Below, in pieces: positions 47,409 to 55,547 of a stretch of 64,000 bases of DNA (position 1 is its first letter; every line of letters starts with the position of its first letter). The stretch is from Anaeromassilibacillus sp. An200. GTDB lineage: Bacteria > Bacillota > Clostridia > Oscillospirales > Acutalibacteraceae. Location: positions 1-64,000 of the forward strand of contig NZ_NFJU01000018.1 of NCBI RefSeq assembly GCF_002160025.1. The letters run 5' to 3'. Below the pieces are notes generated by a model, which saw only the letters and a program-made list of their open reading frames with translations, did not search any database and was not told the DNA's origin. Made by a program: the position numbers and the translations under genes.

Positions 47409-48362
47409 CTGCACTGCACAAAGGAACAGATCGCCGCCGCAAAGAGTGTGGCGGCAATTGATTTTTTGAAACGATATCGATCGGAGGAGCTCGTGCGGGC
47501 CGGAAGCCGCGGCGAGTTCCAGCTCAGAAGCCATGACAGCTTCAAAATCAGCGAGAGAACCAGCCTGTGGCACTGGAAGAGCCGGGATATCGGCGGGAGA
47601 TCCGCCCTTGACTATCTGATTCATGTTGAGGGCCGCTCGTTTGTGGAGGCTGTTTTAACCCTGAGTGAAGAAGCCTTTCCCACTCGCACACAGCTCCACA
47701 AAGCAGAACCGAAGAGAGAGCTTGTCCTTCCCCCCGCCGCGGAAAATAACCGGCGTGTCTTTGCCTATCTGATGCAGAGAGGGATTGACAGGCGGGTGAT
47801 CGAGAGCTGCGTCCGGTCCGGGCTTCTGTATGAGAGTGCGGCGCACCACAACGCGGTGTTTGTCGGCAGAGACGAAAGCGGCGTCCCGCGGTATGTTTTT
47901 CTGCGGGGGACCTGCACTCTGGGCAAACCGTTCAAATGTGAAGCGGCGGGAAGCGACAAGCGCTATTCCTTCTGCCTTTCGCCCGAAGGAGAAAGCCGGA
48001 GGGCGGCAATTTATGAAGCCGCCGTGGAGACGCTTGCACATCTGACGCTGGAAGGCAGAGCGGACAAATACAGACTGTCGCTGGGAGGCGTCTGTGCCCC
48101 GCGCGAAGGTGAACAGCGCCGCCCGTTCAAAACACCGCCCGCTCTTGATGCTCTTCTGGCCAGGAAACCGGAGATTCAGGAAATTGAAATCTGCCTGAAC
48201 AACGATTTCGCCGGACGCTGGGCCGCGGAGCATATTGCCCGGGCCTATCAGGATCGATACCGCATCATTCAGAATTTACCGGAGCGGGAGGGCTGCGATT
48301 ACGCGGATCTCGCACAGGAAAAGAGAGAGGCCGCCCGCAGCAGGGCGGCCTTTTCGCGCTGA
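47409..48362 (+). CDS. DUF3991/toprim-domain ICE protein
   Basis: This 317-residue protein combines a short N-terminal zinc-finger-like/primase-type region (CTKEQIAAAKSVAAIDFL), DUF3991 (SLWHWKSRDIGGRSALDYLIHVEGRSFVEAVL) and a toprim-like C-terminal half with IYEAAVETLAH and EIEICLNNDFAGRWAAEHI. It may act as a primase or DNA-processing factor on transferred single strands. The frame has a stop at 47400, and the only start giving the conserved KEQIA region is CTG 47409 behind GGAGGTGAG; the first GTG is 47448. Confidence 0.8.
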   Translation: MHCTKEQIAAAKSVAAIDFLKRYRSEELVRAGSRGEFQLRSHDSFKISERTSLWHWKSRDIGGRSALDYLIHVEGRSFVEAVLTLSEEAFPTRTQLHKAEPKRELVLPPAAENNRRVFAYLMQRGIDRRVIESCVRSGLLYESAAHHNAVFVGRDESGVPRYVFLRGTCTLGKPFKCEAAGSDKRYSFCLSPEGESRRAAIYEAAVETLAHLTLEGRADKYRLSLGGVCAPREGEQRRPFKTPPALDALLARKPEIQEIEICLNNDFAGRWAAEHIARAYQDRYRIIQNLPEREGCDYADLAQEKREAARSRAAFSR

Positions 48363-48377
48363 AAAGGAGGCAGATAT

Positions 48378-49100
48378 ATCGAAAATACAGAGTTCGTCTG
48401 GAAGCTGTATTCCCCTCTGACGGGAGAGCTGTACAGAGACGGAGAAGATCAGGAATCGGAGCTTTGGAACGGATTTGATCTGGCAGAATATGAGGAAATC
48501 ATTCAGAGCGCGATAGACAGCGCCAATACACGGGACGGCGGGAACCTGATCCGCTATTTTGACAATCCGCAGGAAAAAGGCGTGCGGGAAAAGGTTTTGA
48601 GCGCCGTTCCCTCCGTGGAGCTGCGGAATGGGGAGCTCAGGGGATGCACCACCATACGCCTGAGAGAAGCCCTGACGGAGAAAGAATGGACAGCTCTGCA
48701 GGAATATCTGCTGGGGCAGTTCTCGGACGGATGGGGCGAAAGCTTTGAGCAAAGAGAGCTTTCCGTTCCGGAAGGGACATTGTATGTCCGGTTTTGGGAC
48801 GGAGACTTTTCTTTTGAGATTGCACATGAGCGGGAAGCTGACGGGAGAGAAAAAGCCCCTTTCAAACGTCCGCGGATGAAGCTGATCGGTGAGGATGGGA
48901 ATATCTTTTCCATTCTGGGCCGGGCCTCGAGCCTGCTTCGGGAGAACGGAATGCCGGATCGGGCAAAGGAGATGTCGGAGCGTGTCTTCCAATCGGGCGA
49001 CTACGCCGCGGCTCTCGGCATTATCAGCGAATATGTGGAAACGGAGCTTACCCCGAAATCCCCTGAAGCCCGCAAACCACGCTTCGATAGAGAACGATAA
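48378..49100 (+). CDS. ICE protein of 240 residues starting at ATC
   Basis: An open frame of 240 codons runs from ATC 48378 (I-E-N-T-E-F-V-W-K-L-Y) to 49100, seven bases after a strong AAAAGGAGG. There is no ATG, GTG or TTG in frame before codon 69 (GTG 48582), and the first 68 codons read as normal protein. The product is acidic and rich in EEI, EY and WxxLQEYLLGQFSDGWGE segments. It resembles antirestriction- or DUF-type small ICE proteins; I do not name it. The frame is the same as the gene before it but split by TGA. Confidence 0.72.
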   Translation: MENTEFVWKLYSPLTGELYRDGEDQESELWNGFDLAEYEEIIQSAIDSANTRDGGNLIRYFDNPQEKGVREKVLSAVPSVELRNGELRGCTTIRLREALTEKEWTALQEYLLGQFSDGWGESFEQRELSVPEGTLYVRFWDGDFSFEIAHEREADGREKAPFKRPRMKLIGEDGNIFSILGRASSLLRENGMPDRAKEMSERVFQSGDYAAALGIISEYVETELTPKSPEARKPRFDRER

Positions 49101-49122
49101 GACAACGAGAAGGAGGATGCTT

Positions 49123-49926
49123 CTGGAGAATACCAGAACACTGGATTTTATCAAACAGGAAACCGATTTTCAGACGGAACACACAGGAGGAGACGGCTGG
49201 ACCATCCTGCATGGAAATGCCCTTAAGCTGATCCGATCGTTCCTTCCGGGCTCGTTCGACGCCGTTATCACGGATCCCCCCTATGCTTCGGGCGGGTGGA
49301 GTCAGAGCGAGAGGAGCCGCACCACCAACCAGAAATACAGCAGCATGAGCAGAGAAAACGCCCTGCCGGATTTTGCAGGCGATCAGAAGGATCAGAGGAG
49401 CTGGACGCACTGGATGGCGGAATGGCTGTATGATGTGCGCCTGGCCTGTAAAGAGGGAGCGCCCATCTGCCTTTTCATTGACTGGCGGCAGTATCCCTCC
49501 ATCACCGACGCCCTGCAGTGGGCGGACTGGCAGTGGCGCGGCACCGCGGTATGGGACAAGCTGACCTGCCGCCCGCAGAAGGGGCGGTTCCGCCAGCAGA
49601 GCGAATACATTGTGTGGGGCTCGAACGGGGCCATGCCGACAGACCGGCCGGTGGGCTGCCTGCCGGGTGTGTTCCGCTATGCCAATCCGCAGAAGCGCAC
49701 TCATGTAACGGAAAAGCCGCTGCAGCTCATGCGCGATCTCGTGAAGATCTGCGAACCGGGAGGCAGAATCCTCGATCCCTTCTGTGGGGCGGGGACCACT
49801 GTTCTGGCCTCTGTTCTCGAGGGTTATGAAGCGGTCGGCATCGAGGCGACCGACGCCTACTACAGGCTCGGCTCCGATCGCGTACGCTTTGCGCTTCAGG
49901 CCAGAGAGGAGGCAGCGCCGGATTGA
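49123..49926 (+). CDS. DNA adenine/N4-cytosine methyltransferase
   Basis: This 267-residue beta-type methyltransferase has catalytic motif IV DPPYASGGW near residue 47 and the SAM-binding motif I DPFCGAGTTVL near 220, with motif X region VTEKPLQLMRDLVKICEPGG between. The order IV before I marks the beta class (N6-adenine or N4-cytosine). No restriction gene is near. CTG 49123 lies six bases after AAGGAGG; an in-frame ATG at 49117 abuts the ribosome site with no spacing, so CTG fits better. Confidence 0.88.
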   Translation: MENTRTLDFIKQETDFQTEHTGGDGWTILHGNALKLIRSFLPGSFDAVITDPPYASGGWSQSERSRTTNQKYSSMSRENALPDFAGDQKDQRSWTHWMAEWLYDVRLACKEGAPICLFIDWRQYPSITDALQWADWQWRGTAVWDKLTCRPQKGRFRQQSEYIVWGSNGAMPTDRPVGCLPGVFRYANPQKRTHVTEKPLQLMRDLVKICEPGGRILDPFCGAGTTVLASVLEGYEAVGIEATDAYYRLGSDRVRFALQAREEAAPD

Positions 49927-49945
49927 AGCTCTGCAACGGTTGTCC

Positions 49946-50008
49946 GGACGTCCGGGAGGACGTCCAGAGACGGCTGTTTGACAAAATTGGACGTCCGGTT
50001 GGACGCCC
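49946..50008. repeat. GGACGTCC iteron-like cluster
   Basis: Three perfect copies of the palindrome GGACGTCC (49946-49953, 49958-49965, 49989-49996) and one near copy GGACGCCC (50001-50008). Starts are 12, 31 and 12 bases apart. The cluster fills the gap between the methyltransferase and the next gene and looks like a protein-binding array. Confidence 0.7.
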
Positions 50009-50064
50009 TGTTCATCATCATCGGAAGCTCCCGACAGGATAAAAGAGGAAAGGAAGAACTCATC

Positions 50065-50406
50065 ATGGACAAAGCGTTCGCGTACATCTGCGCTTCGGAA
50101 GAAGCGGCTTCCCGCCTGCTCCGGCGCTACTGCAAAAAAATATTTGAGCTTGGCTATGTGCCTATCTGTCCCCAGCTCAGTGAAAGTCAGTATCTGTCCC
50201 CCGACAACCCGGAGGAGCGCAAGGCCATGCACGAAATTTCCCGGCAAAAGCTGGCCCGGTGCCGGATGCTTGTGGTATGCGGAAGAGAAATCACGGGCCA
50301 AATGTCCGTCGAGATCGGTGCTGCCGAAAAGCATCATCTCATCTGTACCACACTCGAGGGGCTGGCGAAGATCAGGGAGGCAGAGGATGGAACAAGCAGC
50401 CTCTGA
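50065..50406 (+). CDS. DUF7768-like small ICE protein
   Basis: A 113-residue protein from ATG 50065 (after AGGAAAGGAAG). It reads DKAFAYICASEEAASRLLRRYCKKIFELGYVPICPQLS, then ISRQKLARCRMLVVCGREITGQMSVEIGAAEKHHL, which resembles a nucleoside 2-deoxyribosyltransferase-like or SLOG-like Rossmann fold. Related small proteins are common in phages and ICEs. No function is proven. Confidence 0.7.
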   Translation: MDKAFAYICASEEAASRLLRRYCKKIFELGYVPICPQLSESQYLSPDNPEERKAMHEISRQKLARCRMLVVCGREITGQMSVEIGAAEKHHLICTTLEGLAKIREAEDGTSSL

Positions 50407-50451
50407 CATTTCTGCTGTATTCCTCCCAGTACGTTCTCCGTCGCAAGCATA

Positions 50452-50490
50452 GCGTTTGGATATCCAAACGCCTTCCGGGGAGCACCCCGG
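50452..50490. other. Candidate oriT region
   Basis: A perfect 20-bp palindrome with arms GCGTTTGGAT and ATCCAAACGC (50452-50471) is followed by a CCGGGG-AGCA-CCCCGG hairpin (50475-50490). The gene-free gap of about 130 bases lies just before mobC and the relaxase, where origins of transfer usually sit. No nick site is identified. Confidence 0.5.
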
Positions 50491-50540
50491 TCCCCCGCAG
50501 AATCTGTGTGCCGAATTTGACATGAAATGAGGTAAGAAAA

Positions 50541-50981
50541 CTGGAGAAAACAGAACGGGAAGATTTTCAGGAACGCGCCGTGTTCCATCGAAAAATCATG
50601 GGGTTCAGTGAAACAGGACGGCCTGTCCCTGAGCGGGCAGGAGATACACCGGAATCCTGTTTTCAGGTGGAACAAATTATCATTCTGCCGGATGCAAAAT
50701 ACCGGAAATTCCGGGAAAGCGGTTTTTTGATCCGGCAGGCTTTTCTCTCCGATTTTAATGAGAAAATGTGGTTTGACTCCGAAACCCGCTGCTTCCACTG
50801 CGTGCTTGTCAAGGGGGAAACGGGCAGAGACGGCGTTCTGGCAGAGTCTGAAGGATACCAATATGCCAGATACGCCGCCTTTGTGCCGGATTGCTCCCGG
50901 CTGCGGACACAGGATGTGCCTGTCTGTGTGAAGCGTACGGAGAAACAGAAAAATATCGCTCGGAATGAATCCGCCCGATGA
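50541..50981 (+). CDS. ICE protein of 146 residues starting at CTG
   Basis: The frame from CTG 50541 (L-E-K-T-E-R-E-D-F-Q-E-R-A-V-F-H-R-K-I) is preceded by GAGGTAAG. The first canonical start, GTG 50580, would drop 13 residues that read as protein. Later parts (FQVEQIIILPDAKYRKFRESGFLIRQAFLSDFNEKMWFD, ARYAAFVPD) resemble small ICE DUF proteins next to MobC. It overlaps mobC by four bases. No function is assigned. Confidence 0.68.
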   Translation: MEKTEREDFQERAVFHRKIMGFSETGRPVPERAGDTPESCFQVEQIIILPDAKYRKFRESGFLIRQAFLSDFNEKMWFDSETRCFHCVLVKGETGRDGVLAESEGYQYARYAAFVPDCSRLRTQDVPVCVKRTEKQKNIARNESAR

Positions 50982-51286
50982 GAAAGCGCAGCCGTGTGAT
51001 ACCGCTCCACCTGACAGACAGGGAGCTGCGGCAGTTGAACGAGCAGGCAGAGCGCAGCGGGCTTTCCCGCGAGGAGCTTCTGCGATCTCTTATCCGGGGC
51101 GTGGAGCTGCGGGCAAGGCCGTGTGAGCACCATGCCGATCTGCTTCACAAGGCGGCTGGCCTGTGCAACAACGCAAACCAGCTTGCCCGTGTCGCCAATA
51201 CCTACGGCGAAGCGAATCAGCAAAGCGTGGACGAGATGACGCGCATCGCCCGCGCGGTCTGGGAGGAGGTGAGAGACAAATGGTAA
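50978..51286 (+). CDS. mobC: MobC-like relaxosome accessory protein
   Basis: This 102-residue protein has a ribbon-helix-helix start (KRSRVIPLHLTDRELRQLNEQAERSGLSREELLRSLIRG) and the MobC-type tail LLHKAAGLCNNANQLARVANTYGEANQQSVDEMTRIARAVWEEVRDKW. MobC binds oriT and helps the relaxase open the DNA. It sits directly before the relaxase and after the candidate oriT. Confidence 0.88.
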   Translation: MRKRSRVIPLHLTDRELRQLNEQAERSGLSREELLRSLIRGVELRARPCEHHADLLHKAAGLCNNANQLARVANTYGEANQQSVDEMTRIARAVWEEVRDKW

Positions 51287-51299
51287 AGGAGGCATTGAA

Positions 51300-52655
51300 A
51301 TCGCCTACACAAGCGTGATTCCCGTCTACCGGCTGGATGACAGCATTGAGTATGTGACCGATGAGACGAAAACCTCCCGCTCCCGCCATGCGGAATCTCT
51401 GCGCGGGGCGATCGCCGACGCCCTCAACGAGAAACAGACGGAGCGGGATCTGTTCTGTTCAGCGCTCGGCTGCACGGTGGAAACTGCTTTCGAGGATATG
51501 TGTAGCGTCAAACGGATGTGGCACAAGGAGGACGGCGTGCAGGGGTATCATCTGGTGCAGAGCTTTGCCGCGGGAGAAGTCACCCCGGAACTGGCGCATC
51601 AGGTTGGCCTCGAGCTGGCGGAAAAGGTTCTCGGCGGAAGGTTTCAGGTAATCGTCAGCACTCACCTGAACACCGGGCATATTCACAATCACCTGCTGTG
51701 GAACAGTGTGTCCGTGGAGGATGGAGCCAAGTACCACAGCAATCGGAAGACATATCTCCGTCAAATCCGGACCTTCTCCGATGAATTGTGCCGGAAATAC
51801 GGACTGTCGGTAATCGAAACGGAGCTCTCGGAGCGCTCCTCCTTGCCATATGTGCAGTGGCTGGCTGAGAAGAATGGAAAACCGACATGGAAGACCCCGT
51901 ATCAGCAGGATATCGCGGAGGCAGTCGCAGCTTCCCTGACATGGAGACAGTTTCTCGCCGCCATGGAGCGGCGGGGATATACGTTCCGCTTTGATCGAAA
52001 ATACCCGACGCTGCTGCCGCCCGGGAGAGAGCACCCCATCCGTTTCCGGACGCTTGGGAGAAACTGCACGCCGGAAGCAATCCAGCGGCGCATTCTGTAT
52101 CCCTGCCGCTGGAAACCGGCTGGGAGGAACGCCTCTCCTCCTCTGCGCTTCTTTCACCGCTCCCGGTTCGACCCGTGGAAGGGCCGGGTATCCGGGCTCC
52201 GGGCACTGTACTTTTCGTACCTCTATAAAATGGGCGTTCTTCGCAGAAAGCCCGGATATCCAGGCGCCGCCGTGCGCGAGGAGCTCCGTCTGCTGGATCG
52301 AAGGATCGAGCAGGCGGAGTTTGTTTTTCGGAACCATATCGCCGATCGCGGGCAGCTTAACGCTCTCCGTCAGGCGTCGGAGGAACAAATAGCCGCCCTG
52401 CTGGCGGAAAGAAGGCGGCTGTCCCGAAACGCCCCCGGTTCCCCGCGCCTGTCTGAGCTGACGGTGCAGCTCCGGCAGCTCCGCCGCACGGTCCGGCTGT
52501 GCCGGAACATCGCGCGCGACTCCGAAGAGATGGAGCGCCGTCTGCAGGCGGATCGTCGGACGCGGCAGCAGGAGGAGGAACAGAACAGGCGGCAACAAAA
52601 CAAGAATCGTCTTCCGCGTGAGCGGCAAGATGGAATCAACAAGGGAGATGCATAA
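51300..52655 (+). CDS. mobA: MobA/VirD2-type relaxase
   Basis: The relaxase nicks oriT and pilots the strand through the transfer channel. The 451-residue product has the N-terminal region YTSVIPVYRLDDSIEYV with the conserved tyrosines, and the histidine motif HLNTGHIHNHLLWN near residue 122 that binds the metal. The C-terminal half is a basic coiled-coil. The frame is closed by TGA at 51270, and ATC 51300 lies seven bases after AAAGGAGG exactly where relatives have ATG (MAYTSVIPV). The next possible start, GTG 51315, has no ribosome site. Confidence 0.92.
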   Translation: MAYTSVIPVYRLDDSIEYVTDETKTSRSRHAESLRGAIADALNEKQTERDLFCSALGCTVETAFEDMCSVKRMWHKEDGVQGYHLVQSFAAGEVTPELAHQVGLELAEKVLGGRFQVIVSTHLNTGHIHNHLLWNSVSVEDGAKYHSNRKTYLRQIRTFSDELCRKYGLSVIETELSERSSLPYVQWLAEKNGKPTWKTPYQQDIAEAVAASLTWRQFLAAMERRGYTFRFDRKYPTLLPPGREHPIRFRTLGRNCTPEAIQRRILYPCRWKPAGRNASPPLRFFHRSRFDPWKGRVSGLRALYFSYLYKMGVLRRKPGYPGAAVREELRLLDRRIEQAEFVFRNHIADRGQLNALRQASEEQIAALLAERRRLSRNAPGSPRLSELTVQLRQLRRTVRLCRNIARDSEEMERRLQADRRTRQQEEEQNRRQQNKNRLPRERQDGINKGDA

Positions 52656-52925
52656 ATGAATCGTATGCCTTCAAAAGAACAGGTGGAATACATCCGGGAG
52701 CGGTATCCTGCCGGAACCCGTGTGATTCTTCACGCAATGGGAGATCCGCAGGCCCCGCCCCCCGGAACAGGAGGAACGGTGGTCTATGTGGACGACGCCG
52801 GTCAGATCGGTGTGCGCTGGGACTCCGGATCCTCGCTCGCTCTGATTCCCGGCGTGGATTCCTTTTCCAGGGAGTCCGCGCAGGAAAAAAATAAACTCAG
52901 ACGCCCGCAGGGCGCTGAGCGGTGA
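52656..52925 (+). CDS. DUF4314-family protein
   Basis: This 89-residue protein contains the DUF4314 core VEYIRERYPAGTRVILHAMGDPQAPPPGTGGTVVYVDDAGQIGVRWDSGSSLALIPGVD, an SH3-like beta barrel. Its ATG directly follows the relaxase TAA. Such proteins are common partners of ICE mobilisation genes and may bind nucleic acid or protein; this is inferred from context. Confidence 0.82.
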   Translation: MNRMPSKEQVEYIRERYPAGTRVILHAMGDPQAPPPGTGGTVVYVDDAGQIGVRWDSGSSLALIPGVDSFSRESAQEKNKLRRPQGAER

Positions 52926-52938
52926 AGGAGGATGCGGA

Positions 52939-53745
52939 TTGAATCTCGGAAACGACCCCGCTGATCAGGTTGTCCGGTTTACGCTGGAGGGAACGGAGGT
53001 CGTCCTCAAGCTGTCCGGACTGGCGGCAAAAAACTTTGCCATGTTTGCTTACGCCGTGCTCAGGGATCAGAAAAAGACACGCGGAAAAACCCGGCTGGTG
53101 CGGATGCTCAAGGAGCAGCGTCCGTTCAAATTCTTTCAGATCCCCGTCCAATTCCGCAAGGAGTTTGCCAAAGAGGCGAGACGGCATGGGCTCCTCTATG
53201 TGCCGATCCGAAACAAACGGAACCGGAGCGAGCTGGAACTTGTTGTGTTTGCGGATGACGCAGCGAAAGTCAATCGGATCCTTGACAATCTCAATCTGGA
53301 TTTTGTGCGTTCGCAGGCCGGCGAAGCCGCCGTGGAGCATCCGGAGGAAACCGGCGGGAGAGCGCCGGATCTCGTGCCGCCCGCCCCGGTCCGAAACGAA
53401 GCTGTTTCCATAGGAAACGAGCAGGTGGAGTTCGAGCTTGGCGGCTTCGACGAGGCGTTTTCCCTCTCCTCTGCCGCCCGCGAGGCGGACACGGAAAATT
53501 TTACACAGGGCCGGGAGAGGAACGGGAATCCGTCCGAGCCTTTCTCGCGCGGCAGAGGCTCCTCTCCCGATTGGGAGGGCGATGACCGGACGCCCGGCCG
53601 AAAGGAGTCTGTGAAAAAACTGCTCCGGGAAATCCGGCAGGAGCAGGCACAGCGCCGTACAAAACGGGAGGAGCGCCGCGGGCCCGAGCACACCGCGCCC
53701 GCCCGCTCCCGCAAAAGAAAAAAGAAACGACAGAAAGGCAGGTAA
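52939..53745 (+). CDS. PcfB-family (DUF3801) conjugation protein
   Basis: This 268-residue protein matches PcfB/DUF3801: VVRFTLEGTEVVLKLSGLAAKNFAMFAYAVLRDQKKTRGKTRLVRML, then FKFFQIPVQFRKEFAKEARRHGLLYVPIRNKR. PcfB-type proteins help the relaxosome dock on the coupling protein. The C-terminal third is acidic, then strongly basic (KKLLREIRQEQAQRRTKREERR). It starts at TTG 52939, seven bases after GAAGGAGG. Confidence 0.83.
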   Translation: MNLGNDPADQVVRFTLEGTEVVLKLSGLAAKNFAMFAYAVLRDQKKTRGKTRLVRMLKEQRPFKFFQIPVQFRKEFAKEARRHGLLYVPIRNKRNRSELELVVFADDAAKVNRILDNLNLDFVRSQAGEAAVEHPEETGGRAPDLVPPAPVRNEAVSIGNEQVEFELGGFDEAFSLSSAAREADTENFTQGRERNGNPSEPFSRGRGSSPDWEGDDRTPGRKESVKKLLREIRQEQAQRRTKREERRGPEHTAPARSRKRKKKRQKGR

Positions 53746-53748
53746 TTC

Positions 53749-54699
53749 ATGAATTTAGCAGAACTGCTTGGAAAAAAGCACAGGGAACAAACGGACCATG
53801 AGATACCCCGAGTAGGAAAAGAAGAATATGCCGCGCAGAAAAAGGCGGAGCGCGAAGCGGTCTGGGAGCGGGTGGACGCGCAGACCGCAAGGGTGTTTCA
53901 GGACGATTCCTCCATGCGGAGTTTTCTTGATTTTATGGCTCGCTGTACGCCGCAGAGCACCCGGAACCTCCTGATCCTCTCGGAACAAAATCCCGAAATT
54001 ACGCATCCGCGCACCTTCGAGAAATGGAAGGAAGCAGGACGCTCCATTCGGGCAGGAGAAAAAGGGTATGTGTTCTTTGCGGAGCAGGACTACGAGAAAG
54101 AGGACGGCACAAAGGCGTCAGGGTATCAGATCACGCGGGCCTACGATATTTCGCAGACGCGCGGCTGGCAGGCTCCTCCGGTCCGGCAGTATGATCCCGA
54201 GGAGCTGATCGCCGCCATGGCACAGCAGTCTCATGCTCTGTTTACCGTTACCGACCAGCTTCCTCCCGGCGTGCAGGCGCAGTATGTCCCCCGTCAGCGC
54301 GCCATTTATGTGCGCGATGGGATGGAAGCCGTAACAGCCTTCTGCTGCCTTGCCCGCGAGGAGGCGCACGCTCATTTTGATTCCCTGGGAAGCGGTTATA
54401 CCCGCCAGTCCTTTGCACCGCAGAGCTACTGCGCCGCCTATGTGGTGGCGCGGCGATATGGCATGGACGTCTCCGCGTTCCGCTTCGACAAAGTGTGCGG
54501 CGCCTGCGCCGGAATGGACGTCCGCGGGCAGCGCGGATTTCTGAGCGACGTTAAACGGGCCGCCTATGCCGTTGGAAGGGAAATTCAGTGCAGCCTGCTG
54601 GAGCAGGAACAGGCCATCAGACCGGACGAATTCAGCGTGGAAGCTCCCAGGCCGGAAAAAGCGCGCTCCTCCAAAGGAAAGGAGGAGCCGGACAGATAA
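53749..54699 (+). CDS. ArdC/LtrC-like antirestriction protein
   Basis: This 316-residue protein has the ssDNA-binding ArdC-like N-terminal domain (SMRSFLDFMARCTPQSTRNLLILSEQNPEITHPRTFEKWKEAGRSIRAGEKGYVFF) and a metallopeptidase-like C-terminal half with REEAHAHFD near residue 204, where relatives have HELAH. ArdC proteins protect incoming single-stranded DNA. The altered zinc motif may mean that the protease half is inactive. It is the last gene before a regulator on the other strand. Confidence 0.8.
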   Translation: MNLAELLGKKHREQTDHEIPRVGKEEYAAQKKAEREAVWERVDAQTARVFQDDSSMRSFLDFMARCTPQSTRNLLILSEQNPEITHPRTFEKWKEAGRSIRAGEKGYVFFAEQDYEKEDGTKASGYQITRAYDISQTRGWQAPPVRQYDPEELIAAMAQQSHALFTVTDQLPPGVQAQYVPRQRAIYVRDGMEAVTAFCCLAREEAHAHFDSLGSGYTRQSFAPQSYCAAYVVARRYGMDVSAFRFDKVCGACAGMDVRGQRGFLSDVKRAAYAVGREIQCSLLEQEQAIRPDEFSVEAPRPEKARSSKGKEEPDR

Positions 54700-54709
54700 A
54701 CGGGGCAGA

Positions 54710-54913
54710 TCAGCTTTTTCTGGCTGGCTTGACGTTTACGTCAGGACGGATGCTTCCCTCGATGGCGCCGTGCTCCTGCTCAAACGCCTTAATGCTGTCG
54801 CGGATCAGCACCAGCACATGGCTGTTGACCGAGCGGCCCTCATAGTCCGCGACATATCCCAGCTTTTCCAGCATTTCTTCTTCAATGCGGATGGACACAC
54901 TTTTGATAGCCAT
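54710..54913 (-). CDS. Ribbon-helix-helix regulator
   Basis: This 67-residue minus-strand protein is an Arc-like ribbon-helix-helix regulator (AIKSVSIRIEEEMLEKLGYVADYEGRSVNSHVLVLIRDSIKAFEQEHG). ATG 54913 lies six bases after GAGGTG. As the only minus-strand gene in this ICE section and with a palindrome in its upstream region, it may control the divergent SLOG unit or transfer genes. Confidence 0.82.
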   Translation of the reverse strand: MAIKSVSIRIEEEMLEKLGYVADYEGRSVNSHVLVLIRDSIKAFEQEHGAIEGSIRPDVNVKPARKS

Positions 54914-54980
54914 ACATATCACCTCAGCAGCTATATTGTGTGTTCATTTTATAGCCGCGCTATGCTATAATGGCTTAAAT

Positions 54981-54997
54981 AGATATATAGTATATCT
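54981..54997. promoter_or_regulatory. Palindrome between divergent ICE genes
   Basis: AGATATA-TAG-TATATCT is a perfect 17-bp inverted repeat in the AT-rich gap between the ribbon-helix-helix gene and the SLOG gene. A TATAAT at 54997-55002 follows on the plus strand, so bound protein could cover that promoter. Confidence 0.55.
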
Positions 54998-55084
54998 ATA
55001 ATGTGACGGACAGCAAAGCAAAAACAGGCCGGTTCCTGAATGAGGACTGCATCCCGGAACCAGTGCGCATGAGGAGGAAAACAG

Positions 55085-55426
55085 ATGAGAGTGGCTGTAG
55101 TGGGTTCGAGAGGTCTCAAAGTGGAGCACCTGGAAAACTATCTGCCGGAAGGGGTCACAGAGATTGTGTCCGGAGGAGCCAGAGGAGTGGACACCTGCGC
55201 AAGAGAATACGCCCTATCTCATGGACTCAAGCTGACGGAGTTTCTTCCGGAATATGATAAATACGGACGCTCCGCTCCGCTGAAACGGAACATCACCATC
55301 ATCGAGAACGCGGATCTGGTGCTGGCCTTTTGGGATGGCGTTTCCCACGGAACGAAATTTGTAATCAAGCAATGCAAAAGCCGGAGTATTCCGGTGAAAG
55401 TGTTTGTCCGTTCCCATTCCGGCTAA
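55085..55426 (+). CDS. SLOG-family protein (DUF2493/YspA-like)
   Basis: This 113-residue protein has the SLOG Rossmann fold: MRVAVVGSRGLK at the start, IVSGGARGVDTCAREYALSHGL near residue 30, and ADLVLAFWDGVSHGTKFVIKQC later. SLOG proteins bind or cleave nucleotide derivatives and often serve in phage defence or on mobile elements. ATG 55085 follows GAGGAGG. A PP-loop protein comes next, after a terminator. Confidence 0.85.
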   Translation: MRVAVVGSRGLKVEHLENYLPEGVTEIVSGGARGVDTCAREYALSHGLKLTEFLPEYDKYGRSAPLKRNITIIENADLVLAFWDGVSHGTKFVIKQCKSRSIPVKVFVRSHSG

Positions 55427-55466
55427 CATCGCTTCATCGTCAGTCAAACATTCAACCATATTGCCC

Positions 55467-55499
55467 GGAGCCTGTGGAATATCCGCAGGCTCCTTTTTT
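55467..55499 (+). terminator. SLOG gene terminator
   Basis: GGAGCCTGTGG (55467-55477) pairs with CCGCAGGCTCC (55483-55493) followed by six T. Confidence 0.9.
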
Positions 55500-55547
55500 C
55501 TGTAGTCAAAGAAAGAAGGGGTTTTTGGCAGAAGAGCAAAGCATATA

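Noticed and set aside
48889-49122. Longer methyltransferase start upstream
   Set aside because: It would overlap the preceding gene by over 200 bases in another frame; the ribosome site at 49110-49116 marks the real start.
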